Assembly: GCA_002007465.1 (NCBI GenBank) | Contig: LNAC01001234.1 | Coordinates: 187,706-251,705 of the forward strand | Source: Ailurus styani | Lineage: Eukaryota; Chordata; Mammalia; Carnivora; Ailuridae | Length of the DNA: 64,000 nt | Direction of reading: 5' to 3' | Shown: piece after piece, positions 22,148 to 33,866 of the stretch | Numbering within the stretch: position 1 is the first letter of the stretch | Layout: the number at the start of each line of letters is the position of its first letter | Notes under the pieces: model-generated | Told to the model about the DNA's origin: nothing | Databases searched by the model: none | Seen by the model: the letters and a program-made list of their open reading frames with translations, nothing else | Program-made: the position numbers and the translations under genes

Positions 22148-23402
22148 CCACCATCTCCCCTTTCTATGTTCTCACTCTCACTACAAACCTATTAAAAGAA
22201 AAAAAGGTTGATCCATGCAAGGAATATTTATAATAGAGCCAATTTTAGAAACATATCACCAAATCATATTTCTAAACAGTTCTGGTCTTGAGAAGGTTTT
22301 CAGGAAAGAGAAAAGAGATGACCTACCAACATGATGTAAACGAAAGATGAATTTAATAATGTATGAAAGCAAAATTTCTGTGGTTAATATCCAATCTTCA
22401 AACTTTCCTTATCTCCCCTTTCTATGCCATATGTCATAAACTAGGACACAGAATTATCTTTCCAAAATGTGATGAACAATATTTAAAAATGAAATAATGG
22501 TGTGAGGAATAACTGAGAGAGAGTATGGACAAATATGAATTCTGATTTCTCAGAAGTTTCTCTAAGAAACTCCTAGATGGACAAAACCTAAAAACTGAGG
22601 TTAAGTCATGAAGTAGTCAGTTAAAAATGATCTATTTTCTGTCTAGCCCCATTACTTTGTTTCAAAGATTCAATTCTGTTTTGATTAGAGGAATATATGC
22701 TCTGAACCTGCTAGATCTTTGGCTAATATTCCCGGTTTCTCATATTAGAGAAACGTGCTATCTCTTACTGTATTTTGATGATTATTTCTATGGTAATGTG
22801 GAGGCTGGTAATATCCATCTATTCACACCAAAATTGAATGTGGAATATGTTGATGCAATTTGACAACACAGCTAAATTATGGCTTCTTTAAAGAAATGTT
22901 TTTCATCTTTTTTTTTCTCTTGGCTTAAAGTCAAGACATCTATGTGAAACTTGAAGTGATTGACAAACATAGGAACTCTCTAAAGATGCACAAAACCATT
23001 GCTCAATGTGTGGAAAAGAAGAAAATCATTTTTCCTCTGAGATTACAAATTCAAAAAGGTGGACTGAAACAAAATATAATTACTTTCCTTTGACTGAGCA
23101 AGTCACTGGGGTTAGTAATGTCAATCTCATGGGAAGTGTAATGAAATCGCTAATGATCACAGAAGGTCTGGATCTTCACTTCACATTTCATTTGGAAGAT
23201 ACTCTACTAGTATTGGTGGAAATTAATGGGATTATTAGAAGCTTAACACATGTACTTCCTTGATATAATACATTTTTAGATAACTAGTAAGGTGTGGGAA
23301 ATGGGGAATCACATTAGCCAGATACATTGGTTAGCAGAAAGGTAGCAAATAATGGAGATGGTTTTCATCACTCTGATCCTTTCCCAGTGCAATGGCTGGG
23401 AA
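22148..23402. other. Unassigned sequence
   Basis: Plus-strand frames of 78 and 85 codons (22,627-22,863; 23,006-23,263) show no motif. No repeat recognised. Confidence 0.4.
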
Positions 23403-23419
23403 CTCTTCCTTTCCTTATT

Positions 23420-23627
23420 TATTTTTTTTTTAAGATTTTATTTATTTATTTGACACAGAGAGAGAGAGAGATTACAAGTAGGCAGAGAGGCAGGCAGAGA
23501 GACAGGGAGAGGAGGAAGCAGGCTCCCTGCTGAGCAGAGAGCCTGATGTGGGCCTCCATCCCAGGACGCTGAGATCATGACCTGAGCCGAAAGCAGAGGC
23601 TTTAACCCACTGAGCCACGCAGGCGCC
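23420..23627 (-). mobile_element. Can-SINE, minus strand, young
   Basis: Complete element with 'taagattttatttatttattt', '(ga)n ttacaagtaggcagagagg' and a head ending 'gagccacgcaggcgcc'. It is flanked by the perfect 17-bp duplication ctcttcctttccttatt at 23,403-23,419 and 23,628-23,644. Confidence 0.96.
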
Positions 23628-23644
23628 CTCTTCCTTTCCTTATT

Positions 23645-24544
23645 ATCATTTCCTGTTTAATTATCAAGGATGTACACTTGATAATAGAAAATAGGTACAC
23701 TCCTGGGGAGTTCAGAAGAGGCTCGGCAAGGTTGCAGACATTGCTTCTTCTGTTGGCAGTGAAGGCAGCTGTAGACTAAGGGCCCTACAACTTAATGGTA
23801 TGAATAGATAAAATGGCTAATTGTAAGGGAAACTTGTAGTGAGTACTAGGATAATAACAGTCAATCTCTAGGTGTTAGATCTGGCCTTCTCTGACTCACT
23901 GGTAAAGGTGACAGAGGGATAGGGAAATCCCCAGATCTGATGTCTTCCCCTCAGGCCCTGTGAACTTCCCTTTCCCTCACCACCAACCCTACAACGTCAT
24001 TATCTCTCCAATATTGCAATGTGGCAAAATCTCTAGGCCCTGCTTTCTTGAGGATTAGGCTTTGATCTTTAAGAGCTGTGGTCATCACCAGTTAGGTTCA
24101 CCGATATCTAGTTACCTTCTGTTTCAGACAGATATTTCTCTTCTTCTTGGTTGATGGCAGAAATGCACTTCTTAGCAACCTTATTCTCTTAAAGTTGGTT
24201 GGGGCCAGTAACTAGTTCTGGATATGAATTGTGAACATACACAATGTGTGTCAACCAATGACTGAAGAGATGTTGTTGCATAAATACTCTGTTCACTCAC
24301 ACCTTAGGTAAGAAAATTTGGAGATATGTTTTCCCAAGTTTCTCAGTGCTGTTACACTTCAGTTGCTTACAGTGGAAATTTACTTGGAATATACCCTTTA
24401 TTGGCTCTTTTCCTTCTCTAGCTCTGTCTTACTTTCTTCTCTCCTTTTGGTATTTCCTAGGATTGTCTTCGAATTAAATTATTTGCACTAGAATCCTTTT
24501 GGAGTTTTAAAATATTTTCACAACCCTTAAATACCCCTTCTAAG
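23645..24544. other. Unassigned sequence
   Basis: No repeat, exon or long frame recognised. Confidence 0.4.
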
Positions 24545-24992
24545 AGGTGGAACCAAATTCCCTCCCTTAATTTATCTAGACTTAGTAACTTGTTTCTAAC
24601 AAATAAGGTATGGTGAAAATACTATTTTGTATGTAGGGGTAAAAGTATTGCTTACTATTTCCCCTGAATAACTTGCTCTGGAGGAAGCTAGCTACCATGT
24701 TATGTGAATGTTCACATAGTTCTCTGGAGAGGTCCATATGATAAGGAACTGGCGTCTCCTGCAAACAGCCATGTGAGTCAGCCATCACAGAAGCAGATCT
24801 CCTGGCCCAGTCATGCCTTCAGATGACTTCGGTCCCAGTCAATATCTTGACCGCAACCTTTTGAAAGGTCCCAACACAGACTCACACAACTAAGCCACTT
24901 TGGGATTCCTGATTCTCAGAAATTATGTAAAATAATAAATGCTTGTTGTTTTAAACTGCTAATATTTTGTTGCACAACAATAAATAACTAAT
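24545..24992 (+). mobile_element. MLT1-type MaLR LTR, sense
   Basis: Shows 'cttagtaacttgtttctaac', 'ctctggaggaagctagctaccatg', 'ctggagaggtccatatgataaggaactg', 'caaacagccatgtgagtcagcc', 'gccttcagatgac' and the terminal 'aaataataaatgcttgttgttttaa'. Nearly complete solo LTR. A fragment of pol-like sequence follows at 25,030, but MaLRs carry no pol, so the two are probably unrelated. Confidence 0.78.
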
Positions 24993-25029
24993 TTACCTTG
25001 TCTCAGAGATTGCATCTGGGGCACATCAA

Positions 25030-25720
25030 AGCTATGACAACACTCTTGTTTGAGTAAAGTGTCCTGAGACTATGTGCAAATTAGAGCCATGGCCTAAGTC
25101 CATCTGACATTGGATCCAATGGCTGCATGGATCTACCTGTGGTTATTTATCTAATATTTATGTGCTTAAAAGGATGGATATATTTACCAGTTGATAAACT
25201 TCCCTATTGAATCCTTGACCTTTGGAATAATATCCATTAGAGTGAGAAATGCCACATACAAGCCCCTGAAATTTCATCCCACCATGCACCAGTCCTTTAT
25301 TATAGGACTATAATAAACCAGAGGCATCCTAGGTAGAAGGGCAGAGATCAGTGCCACTTTCAAAAACTAAAGAATGCAAATATTGCCTCTGCTAAAAACA
25401 AAATGGACCATTGTGAGTAATGGTACACTTCCAAAAACTTAACAAAGCCCCAATTATAGCTGCTATGCTAGATATTATGTATTTATTAAACTAGATCACT
25501 ACAGTTTCTGGCACATTGTATGAGACTGATGATCTGATGCGAGTGTTTCTTCCAATCCCAATCAAGAAAGAGGATTGGAAGCATTCACATTCACTTGAGA
25601 TGAACAAGAATTTATAGCCTTGCATCAGGGATATATTGTCAAACTATGTAATGTGTGGAGTCTCTAGTGAGCCTCAATAGGAGAATTGCACAGCAGACCC
25701 TTAACATTGTGGAGTAAGGT
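25030..25720 (+). pseudogene. Endogenous retrovirus pol (reverse transcriptase) remnant
   Basis: Translated fragments in shifting plus-strand frames resemble a retroviral reverse transcriptase. At 25,543-25,581 the frame reads VFLPIPIKKEDWK. Just downstream a different frame reads 'AFTFT', a stop, then 'ALHQGYI', which fits the usual spacing of the next conserved block. Upstream DNA is consistent with the N-terminal RT region. The frame is broken by several stops and at least one frameshift, no flanking LTR pair is visible, and no product is possible. Viral class is unresolved. Confidence 0.6.
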
Positions 25721-26751
25721 CATGCTATATATAGCAGGGAAAATTTTCCCATCCAAAATCAGTTCCTGATGTAGAGCATTGATACAGACCATCATTCCTA
25801 TCCTTAACAACAAAAACATGTCATGTAAGCTACTATAAAATTATAGTCTTTCAGAAACTCTTCAGAGAGCTGAGGATGTAAAGAAATCCAAATGAGTCAC
25901 AAAACAAGCCCACACACAGCCACAAATTCTTTCCCATAGGGCCTTCCGTGAAACACAGCAATAGTGTGTGAATGCTAGGTACAGGGGAAGAAGACTAAGA
26001 GACATATCCGCAGGGTGCATACAGCCCTCATCAGGTTTAAGGAAGCAGGCTGCTAGAGGGTGAGGGCAGAGCAGGAGAGCTCAGAGACATGACTCTGAGG
26101 TGGATGTAACATTCATCGAGCATAAGACCATGAAAATTCGGGCCAGGGAAGCTATGTAGAAAGTTAGAAGGCAAAGAAAACTCCCCAGCACTACATAATA
26201 CTAGCAGTTGGGCTGTTAAGAACCATCTTTGGCATCTTTCTGTATTCAGGAAATACCTGAGCTCATTATCAAAGTCCAGGGGTGAATTGGAGTCAGCTAA
26301 TGCTGCAAAACATGTATTTTTGTTCAGAATTTTTTTAATCAGATTAAGAAATTAATGTAAAAAGAAAGTGACTTATCTAAACACAAATATCTAGGGGCAG
26401 CACCAAGGCTAGAGCTGGGTCTTCTCCTTCTAGTTTAATTCCTTGTCTGCTGTTACCATGTATAGGACTATAATTAAATGAAAAACACTATTCCATACAT
26501 CATCAATCTCCTTGATCTTTTCTCAAAAAGCTTGAGGTTGAATCACAATTGCCTGAAATTCTTTATAAGTCTAGAATATTGAAAATGTAATCTTTGATTT
26601 TTTTTTAAGCTCAAAATTTTTAGAAAATTCTAAGGTGGCATTGCTTATGTGTATTTAGCTATGCTCAAATACAAGTAAGTCCTGTGGATGTGTAAGTGAG
26701 AATGTGAAGACAAGGTAGATAACGTTAATCATATAGAGAAGAAATATGTGC
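25721..26751. other. Unassigned sequence, possibly more ERV debris
   Basis: Follows the pol remnant without a recognisable boundary. I see no env-like reading frame or LTR. 26,000-26,200 is purine-rich. Confidence 0.35.
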
Positions 26752-26925
26752 AATGATTAAATGCAAAGACTGTGGACCCAGATTGCTTGCATTGGGAAAA
26801 TTGCCTAACCTCTTTGCCTCGTTATTTGCAAATGGGATTCATAATAGTATCTACATCATTGGATTGTTGTGAATATTAAAAAAGTTAAAACATGTGAAAA
26901 GCAATTAGAATAGTACTTAATAATA
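26752..26925 (+). mobile_element. MIR SINE
   Basis: 'gaaaattgcctaacctctttgcctc', 'gcaaatgggattcataatagtatctac' and 'ggattgttgtgaatattaaa' follow MIR order. Confidence 0.78.
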
Positions 26926-27338
26926 TTTGCCGTTTTCTGTCTTATCTGGTTGAGAAATGAAGTTAAGATGCCAGGAAAATGAGTTTTTATAGTGACCAAC
27001 TCTTGGGTTTACATCTTGTCTGAATAATTTTGAGGGGATATTTACTTCTGCTATATGATTTTTTAAGGATGGCATAAAGAGTTAAGTAGAACTTGTTTAA
27101 AATCTAAATAGATTTTCAACTTATAATTAGAAATGATTAGCAGACATCATGGTTACTCTAATAGATATAACAATAACTGTCTTCCTTCATAGCTCTACCT
27201 TTCCCATATAGGCTAGAGCGGGAGAGATGAAATTAGTTTCTTTTAAACAAAAACCTTTTCTTCACAACATAGGGAGAAAAATATGACAATCACTAAAAAG
27301 ACGTCAGGCCTGTTTGTCCTTGTGTTCTGTCCCAAAAC
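26926..27338. other. Unassigned sequence
   Basis: No feature recognised. Confidence 0.4.
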
Positions 27339-27376
27339 CATGTTTTTTTTTTTTGTTGTTGTTGTTGTTGTTTTTT
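27339..27376 (+). repeat. poly-T / (GTT)n simple repeat
   Basis: A T run followed by about six GTT units and another T run. Confidence 0.9.
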
Positions 27377-27650
27377 AAATCTAAATAGGATGTTAAATGC
27401 AGGATCAGGAGAAACGAGACAGCCTTGGATGGGGAGATGGATGTTAACCAATGGTAAAGACCTGTCCTGAGTAAGCCTCAGTAATGGGAATTGATTTCTT
27501 TAAATAAAAACAATATCAGAAAAAAAGAGGTCTTTAAAAGAGGTATTCATGAACTTTCAGCAGAATGATGCAAAGAGGTCTGATGAAAAATAACTTCCTT
27601 ACATTCCTGCCATAGAGCTTGGAATATTCACCATTCTGTGACAACTTCTT

Positions 27651-27792
27651 AAAATGAATATGGACAAGAACCGGAGAAGGGAGTAAATGAAAAAGTCAAG
27701 AATTGCTGGTGAGAGTGTGGAAGATTATTTTTCTTATTTAGGGTTTTCTAATGTGCTATAATGTGGTATGTGTAATTGAAATAGTCAAGACC
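27651..27792 (+). repeat. Direct duplication, copy A
   Basis: Hand alignment pairs this with 28,525-28,662 in the same orientation. About 117 bases align with roughly four-fifths identity, one gap and an identical first 18 bases. Similarity does not extend upstream of the copies. It resembles no family I know. Confidence 0.8.
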
Positions 27793-28524
27793 ACAAAGTG
27801 CATTTAAAACAAAATAAGTTTTAATAAGGTTAATTCATTTACTTAAAGGAAGGATACAAGCTAGAATTATCTGGTATAAATAATCACCGAAGTCACCAAT
27901 CCCTCATGCTACCTCCAAGTAAAAAAAAATTAAATGTTCACAAAGATAATCAGGTATGGCTTACTAAAAGAAATCTTTAATGTTACCTTAAGACCATAAT
28001 CATTAAGTCTTACGGAAAGGGAAGAGGTAGTGGTATGTTTTAAAAAGAAGAGTTGTTTAAAATTAATTATTATGGACATGTATTAATAGCATTATTTGGA
28101 AGTTTTAATCAAAATACTGAAGAGATTTTTAAGAATTCCCACATGATTATGGGAAATGAATGCAGAGGTTTCTAAGTTAGAAATTTGTTTGTTTTTAAAT
28201 AAAATGACAATTCTTTGGTTTTAATGTCACATGGGGAGCCACTGACTATATCTGTTAAGTTTGATAAGCAGCAATTGAAGAAATAAATATATTTATTTTG
28301 ACAGGCACTGGTTAGCAAAGTCAGTCCATGAAATATTGCAGGAGAGCACAAGAAACATAAGGAGGGTAACCTATGATATTCACAGTAATTCATGACATAT
28401 ATATTAGAAAGTAAGGCCGTGTTTGGTAAAGCTCCCGCATAGCTCTTTAAGAGAGATCTTTTCTAAGGCAAATATTATATTTGAGAAGTACAATATTAGA
28501 AGATTAAAGCCAATACATATTCTG
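27793..28524. other. Unassigned sequence between the duplicate copies
   Basis: AT-rich, with a 73-codon minus frame (28,172-28,393) of no recognisable content. Confidence 0.4.
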
Positions 28525-28662
28525 AAAATGAATATGGACAAGGACTGGAGGGTGGCATAACGGAAAAAGTCAAGGATTGCTACTGAGAGTGGGGAAGATT
28601 AATTTTCGTATTTAGAGATTTTTAAATATGCTATATTGTGGCACGTGGTTGAAAGCCAGACC
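28525..28662 (+). repeat. Direct duplication, copy B
   Basis: Partner of 27,651-27,792. Its right edge abuts the start of the CpG-rich block, so one boundary may mark where that block was inserted or joined. Confidence 0.8.
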
Positions 28663-30035
28663 CTCAGGCAGCAGCTTTTAAATTATACAAGTGTATACAG
28701 CCCCGTGCAACTGCAAGCAGATGTGCCTGGTGATCTGGAGGTGTTGCCTGGGCGGTCGTTGCCAAAATCGGGTCTCCAGACCGGTGTCTAAGCTCCCGGC
28801 CGGGAGCCCGAGGCCAGCCGCCCCGAGGCAGAGCGAGAGAGCGTGAACACGGAGCGCGCACCGGCCCACGTCCACTTGGTTGGCAGGCTCGTGGGGGTGG
28901 GCCGCGCCGGAAGCCTGCCCCTCAGGCCGCAGCTCCAGGAAGCGAACACGGGCCTTTTTCACAGAAAGAGTGGGCGTGTGTTTGTGCAGTGCCCTCAGGG
29001 TGCTGGCCTGCCGAGATCGGCCTCTCTGAGGGTCGCAGCCCCGTGGGGCCCCGGAAGTCAAGCCCCCCCCTCCCCCGGCCACCAGAGCCAGGACAGCAAG
29101 GGACACCTCCGGGGCCGCAGACGGCGGTCATAAAGACCAGGACACCAAACATGCGTAAAAGCTCCCCTCTGGCGGACAGGGGCACTCGCGAGTGTGGCAG
29201 AGAGCGAATCATTGAGCACGAAAATGTCGCGCACCGGCGGGAGGGAGGCGGAGGGAGCGCTTAGAGATGGCACCCGCAGGCAAAGAAAAAAGAAAAAGAA
29301 AAACGAGAAGGAGACAGAAAAGGGGAAAAAGAAAAAGATAAAAACAAAAACCCCCCAAATCTTGAGTTAAAAAAAATTAAAAAGTGCCCGCTGGCCGGAG
29401 CAAGGCGGAGGGAGAACTCGAAGATGGCACCCGCCAGCCTCTGCTCCCGGAAAGCCTCCCCGCAGGCGCCCGGAAGTCTGTCAGAGCAGAGGTCTGTCCC
29501 TAGGCCCACGCTCCCAGACAAGCATTTGAGCCTCTGGCACAGAAAGTCTGGTCACCCCTGGATCGGCGGCTCCCACACCGGGTCCTGAGACTGGTGAGTC
29601 AGAGAGTGGGCCCTTTAAGAGCCCGGGTCACTACAGCCCCCTAGGTCTTGTGGACTCCAGCCCGAGTTGGTTTTCAAAAGCTAGATGTTTGGGGCTTGTC
29701 TCTCAGATGCGGGGTTTAAAAGTTGGGGGTGTCTGGTATGGGGTTGAAACCCTTTGCTCCTCAGTGAGGAGTTGTGGGGTGTGAGTTCCCTCTCCAGTGT
29801 GCGTCTCTGCTAGGGAGTTGGGGGGATGGTAGGGGTGGTGTTGGGGGTTTAGGGGGAGATTGTGTCCCAGCCTTTCCTACCTCTTGGATGTGGACCTTCT
29901 CTCTTTTGCCTCAGGCAGGGAGTGGCTCAGCCAGTATTTTTTTGGAGAGTAAGTCGTTCTTTACATAGCAGCAGATTCAGTGTGTTCGAGGAGTGAGCAA
30001 GTTCAGGATCCTCTTCCGTGGCCTTCTTGAACCGG
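28663..30035 (+). mobile_element. CpG-rich block, probable carnivoran L1 5' UTR-like segment
   Basis: This is the only GC/CpG-rich stretch in the window; 28,801-28,860 alone has nine CpG. I recall similar sequence as a dispersed carnivoran element. Features are 'gtgcctggtgatctggagg', paired 'ggcggaggga..gatggcacccgc' units at 29,234-29,281 and 29,395-29,438, an A/G-rich spacer (29,281-29,352), 'gggccctttaagagccc' and 'aaaagttgggggtgtctgg'. L1 5' UTRs are CpG-rich promoters, but no ORF1 follows and no poly-A end is visible. The open frames on both strands (up to 142 codons) are typical of stop-poor GC-rich DNA. Alternatives: an ERV LTR or a CpG-island promoter of an unannotated non-coding RNA. 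Confidence 0.5.
29590..29600 (+). other. Strong splice-donor-like site in the CpG-rich block
   Basis: actg|gtgagtc matches the U1-complementary 5' splice consensus closely and lies several hundred bases 3' of the densest CpG stretch. If the block is transcribed, this could end a first exon. Use is unproven. Confidence 0.25.
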
Positions 30036-30266
30036 AAACTAATAAATCTGTACATTGAATCCAGTCTCTACCTGAAACTGGAGTGTATATTGATAAAAAT
30101 TATAATTTTAGTCTTTGCTTGTTGTGAGTCTGTGACAGAAGGCTAGTCTTCAATTCTGAAGCAAATAGGATAATGTTGTGACAGTCTGTGAGAAGTTTGT
30201 TATATTATGGGTATCATGTCCCAACTTTCTTCATGACCAAGACGCATAATAAAATGATTGCATTAG

Positions 30267-30451
30267 GGCGCCTGGGTGGCTCAGTTGGTTAAGCGACTGC
30301 CTTTGGCTCAGGTCATGATCCTGGAGTCCTAGGATCGAGTCCCACATCCGGCTCCCAGCTCCATGAGGAGTCTGCTTCTCCCTCTGACCTTCTCCCCTCT
30401 CATGCTCTTGCTCGCTCACTCTCTCTCAAATAAATAAATAAAATCTTAAAA
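30267..30451 (+). mobile_element. Can-SINE, plus strand
   Basis: Starts gggcgcctgggtggctcag, has 'ggctcaggtcatgatcc' and ends 'caaataaataaataaaatctt'. The tail 'catgctcttgctcgctcactc' marks an older subtype than the 30,771 copy. It is flanked by the perfect 16-bp duplication aaaatgattgcattag at 30,251-30,266 and 30,452-30,467. Confidence 0.96.
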
Positions 30452-30770
30452 AAAATGATTGCATTAGTAAAGGAGTCTGTCACACTGACTCCATGAAATC
30501 TTTACTTAGAGATATGTCTTGTAAGTGAAATCAGTAAGGGGCTGAGAGTATGGCTACATGCATGAGATGTTGTCATAATTTTTCAACTTGGGTTTGTGGG
30601 AATTATTTATGATCTATTATTATCTCTTAACCTCCGGCTTAGAGTCAAGAAAGTGAAGGGCATTTTGCAAGAAGTAAGACCACCTTGAGAGACCATTCCA
30701 TTCAGTATTTGTTACAACAAAGCCCAATGTCAAAATGGTTCTCATCTCTTGGCTTTAAGAAATCATAGTT

Positions 30771-30971
30771 GGGGCGCCTGGGTGGCTCAGTGGGTTAAGC
30801 CTCTGCCTTCGGCTCAGGTCATGATCTCAGGGTCCCAGGATCGAGGCCCACATCAGGGCTTCCTGCTCGGTGGGGAGCCTGCTTCCTCTTCTCTCTCTGC
30901 CTGCCTCTCAGCCTACTTGTGATCTCTCTCTCTCTCTCTGTCAAATAAATAAATAAAAAATCATAAAAAAA
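30771..30971 (+). mobile_element. Can-SINE, plus strand
   Basis: Complete element, ggggcgcctgggtggctcag to 'tcaaataaataaataaaaaatc'. The tail includes 'tgcctgcctctcagcctacttgtg', the arctoid type. Target duplication aagaaatcatarttr at 30,757-30,770 and 30,972-30,985 has one mismatch. Confidence 0.95.
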
Positions 30972-30985
30972 AAGAAATCATAATT

Positions 30986-32329
30986 ACAAAAAATATGACA
31001 GTGAAACCCAGGCATTATGGTGCATTTAGAGGCTGAAGGCAAACTGCCTTGAGGTTACAAAGTATCAGTTACGGTCTTCTTTCAGCAGTCTGGCATACAA
31101 GATGGAAGTCAATCTTATAAATTAATAATTGACAAAAACACATTTGAGATTTTTTTTCTCAAAGGGTTCCTCATAAAATTTACCTCAGTAGAACGAGATT
31201 TCCATCAAGATTACAAGATAGTTTTTGCTTGTTTGTTTGTTTTCCTGGAAGTTAGGCTTTAAGTTTGCCTGGTAACTCTAACAGAAATGAGTTTATTTGT
31301 TATCAGAACAGATTCAAAGCCTCTTGAGGAGTTTGTTTAAACCAGTAGAATCAAAGTCCCATACAACTGTATTATCACATGAACTTCTGAGAAATATTCA
31401 AAATGTTCATATCATGTGGTGGGTGAAGGAGAGAGGGAGGAGTATCATGCAGTAATGTTATCCAGATGTAACCATTGTACCGATTCCCGTGGAGATCAAA
31501 ATGTAATTTTCTTTTGCTTTAAAACTGAGATTTTCAAATTGAGTCTGTTTCCTTGGTGACATATGGCAGCATTTCAATAGTACCCACAGCTGCTTGATAA
31601 ACAGTGTATAGCTCTTGCTAAAATATTTTGGGGGTAAACATTTTAATAACAACACAAATTATACAAATATGGTAAATAACAACTGTAATACAAAATTCTC
31701 ATGCTTAAGGAGGATCACTTTGAGCTGGGCCATCAGAACCAACAAAAGCCATGTATACATATTCTCTGCCATTAGTGTTAATCGCATTAAAATGCTTTAG
31801 AGGTAATGCTCTAAGAAAAATAGGAAATTGATGAAGAATTTCAATAATTTCACTGCCATGATCGGCTAATATTTAAAAATTGTTGGTAGCCTAGCTAAAA
31901 GAATCAAAGAAGAACCCAAATGAATAAGTAGCTATTCATTGTCTAGTCCTAATAGACTACTTAGTAACTGCCTCTACAACTTCATTCCTTCTGCATATGC
32001 TACCATCATCACCTGTGGGTTCATCTCCATCTTTAGGTTTTAAGATCTGCCCCATCTTATCAGGGAAGAGATTTCAGGAAATATAGATCTATGGGGCACT
32101 AAAGATCAAGTCAATTTTATTGTTAGTCTTGATTTGACCCTGGCATTTTAATTCTAGTACCTGGGCTTCTGCTCTCTTCTTAGATTTTAAATACCTATTT
32201 ATAACAAGTCCTTATTTAACTTGAATAACTTGAGTCCTAACATCTTCCCAGTTTCCCAGCTCCTAAAATATAGGGTCCATGTATTACTTTCCAAATGCCC
32301 TTCTCCAAGTTCTTTCTCCCTGTTGTCTC
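30986..32329. other. Unassigned sequence
   Basis: Short frames of 61-65 codons at 31,458-31,800 overlap on opposite strands and show no motif. No repeat recognised. Confidence 0.4.
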
Positions 32330-32478
32330 ATTTCCTTTCTTTTTTCCCATTCTACTGTTACGAAGCTATCACTATCTTCTCTCAGGAATGTATTGTACTA
32401 TTTATTTGTATATTTCTGGTGCTGACACAGACACTAGCATACATATAGCAGGGTTTCAATAAACTTGTCTCAAGTGAA
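32330..32478 (+). mobile_element. L2 LINE 3' end
   Basis: 'tttatttgtatatttctggtgctgac' then 'cagacactagcatacatatagcagg' and 'tttcaataaacttgtctcaagtgaat' follow the L2 terminal order. Confidence 0.55.
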
Positions 32479-33866
32479 TATGTCAGCCTAGATTCCTGCT
32501 CCCTTACTGTAGAAGACAAGAGTGACGAAATCCATCACAAAACCATCTTACTCTTAGCGAATAAGCATATGCAGGGCATCCTGAAGAATGTCTAAGTAGA
32601 ATAATCTACTTCAGGTTCAGATGTCGTATTCCGACATACACAGGGTGATGGATATTCAAAAGTGGTTTCTCTCTCACATTTAGTTTATCCCCACGCTTTT
32701 GTCATCTGGCTTTCATTATTGGTTTTATATTCTCCTTATCACCCTTTCCTTCTGTCAGCCCTTAGAGCTGCTCTGTGATTTTTAACTTTTTGGTTTCCTT
32801 CTGAAAAGTCCATCCTCTGGCCTGGGTGGTTGGTCCTCCTCAGTCACTTCTAATTCAGTCATTGGATAGGGAGTCCAGGAGGGGGTTTTCAGATGTTGAA
32901 GGTGGGGTAGGGAGGTACAGAAGCCTCCGCAGTGACATTGCCAAAGTGGGGAATTTGAAAGCCTAGTATTCCTTTACTGTTGCAAATAGGGATTGTTATT
33001 TACTTCTTTATTATGTTAATTAATGAAAGAGCTGGCACTATAGCATTACAAATACATTTTCCCTTAAGGAGCTCTTCTCTTTTGTGTTTTTATGTTGAGA
33101 GAATGTCTCCTAATCCACTCTGGGTTGCATTATGACAGTTTCCTTAGGTTTTCCTCTATTACTCCAGCCATTGTGGGGGCCAGGTTATAGAAAACAGTGA
33201 AGTAGAGGTCAGATGGCTATTTGGACTTGTTTAGTATTGCTACTGATGCCTTGCCAACACACATATTTCAGTTTGCTCGACCTCTTGTCTTAACTAAACT
33301 TCTCAGATGGCAACTGCTTATCTGGACACAATTTTTTACCTGTCACCATATTTTTTAAATCCTATGCTGTTCTTGACAACAGGGTTCCCATCCATTACTA
33401 TTCCTGCCATCAGTGTTAGCCCTGTTTTAGCGGTTAAATATATTTTTCTCAGTAACGTTCTTTAAGTACTCGTACCACATTTAGTCTTTTGGATCAAGAT
33501 GAATTCTCAAGACAAGAGAATGAGAACCCTGATTTAGGAATCTAGTGCATGAAAATACAGAACCAAACCTTGTTTCCTTACAAACCGAGCTTGAGCTCTT
33601 TGGTGGCTGTAGCAGACAGTACATATTTTCAATCTTCTCTAGTGATGAAACTTTTATTCTTGTTGGAACCCTCCCCCGCTTTTTTTTCTTCTTTTGTAAT
33701 TATATGAGGATAGCTTTCTCCTTCCTGGCTATGGAGAGACAGGGAACTTGGCATAGTCCAGGCAAATCGAAGTATTCTCTCTCCCTGGTCACTGGTGTTC
33801 AGTGACAACGTATTCAGGCTAATTAGAGACTCTCAGGTAAGTTCCAGCCAGAAATAGGAAGTCTTT
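32479..33866. other. Unassigned sequence
   Basis: An 86-codon plus frame (33,545-33,805) lacks motifs. No repeat recognised. Confidence 0.4.

Noticed and set aside
28678..29273. Overlapping open frames up to 142 codons on both strands in the GC-rich block
   Set aside because: Stop codons are AT-rich, so GC-rich DNA opens all frames. The peptides are low-complexity Gly/Pro/Arg-rich, without domains, and the block looks like retroelement UTR.
30267..30340. tRNA-like A and B boxes (ggctcag..., ggtcatgatcc) here and in other Can-SINEs
   Set aside because: These are the tRNA-Lys-derived heads of SINEs. None can fold into an intact tRNA with a proper acceptor stem, so no tRNA gene is called.
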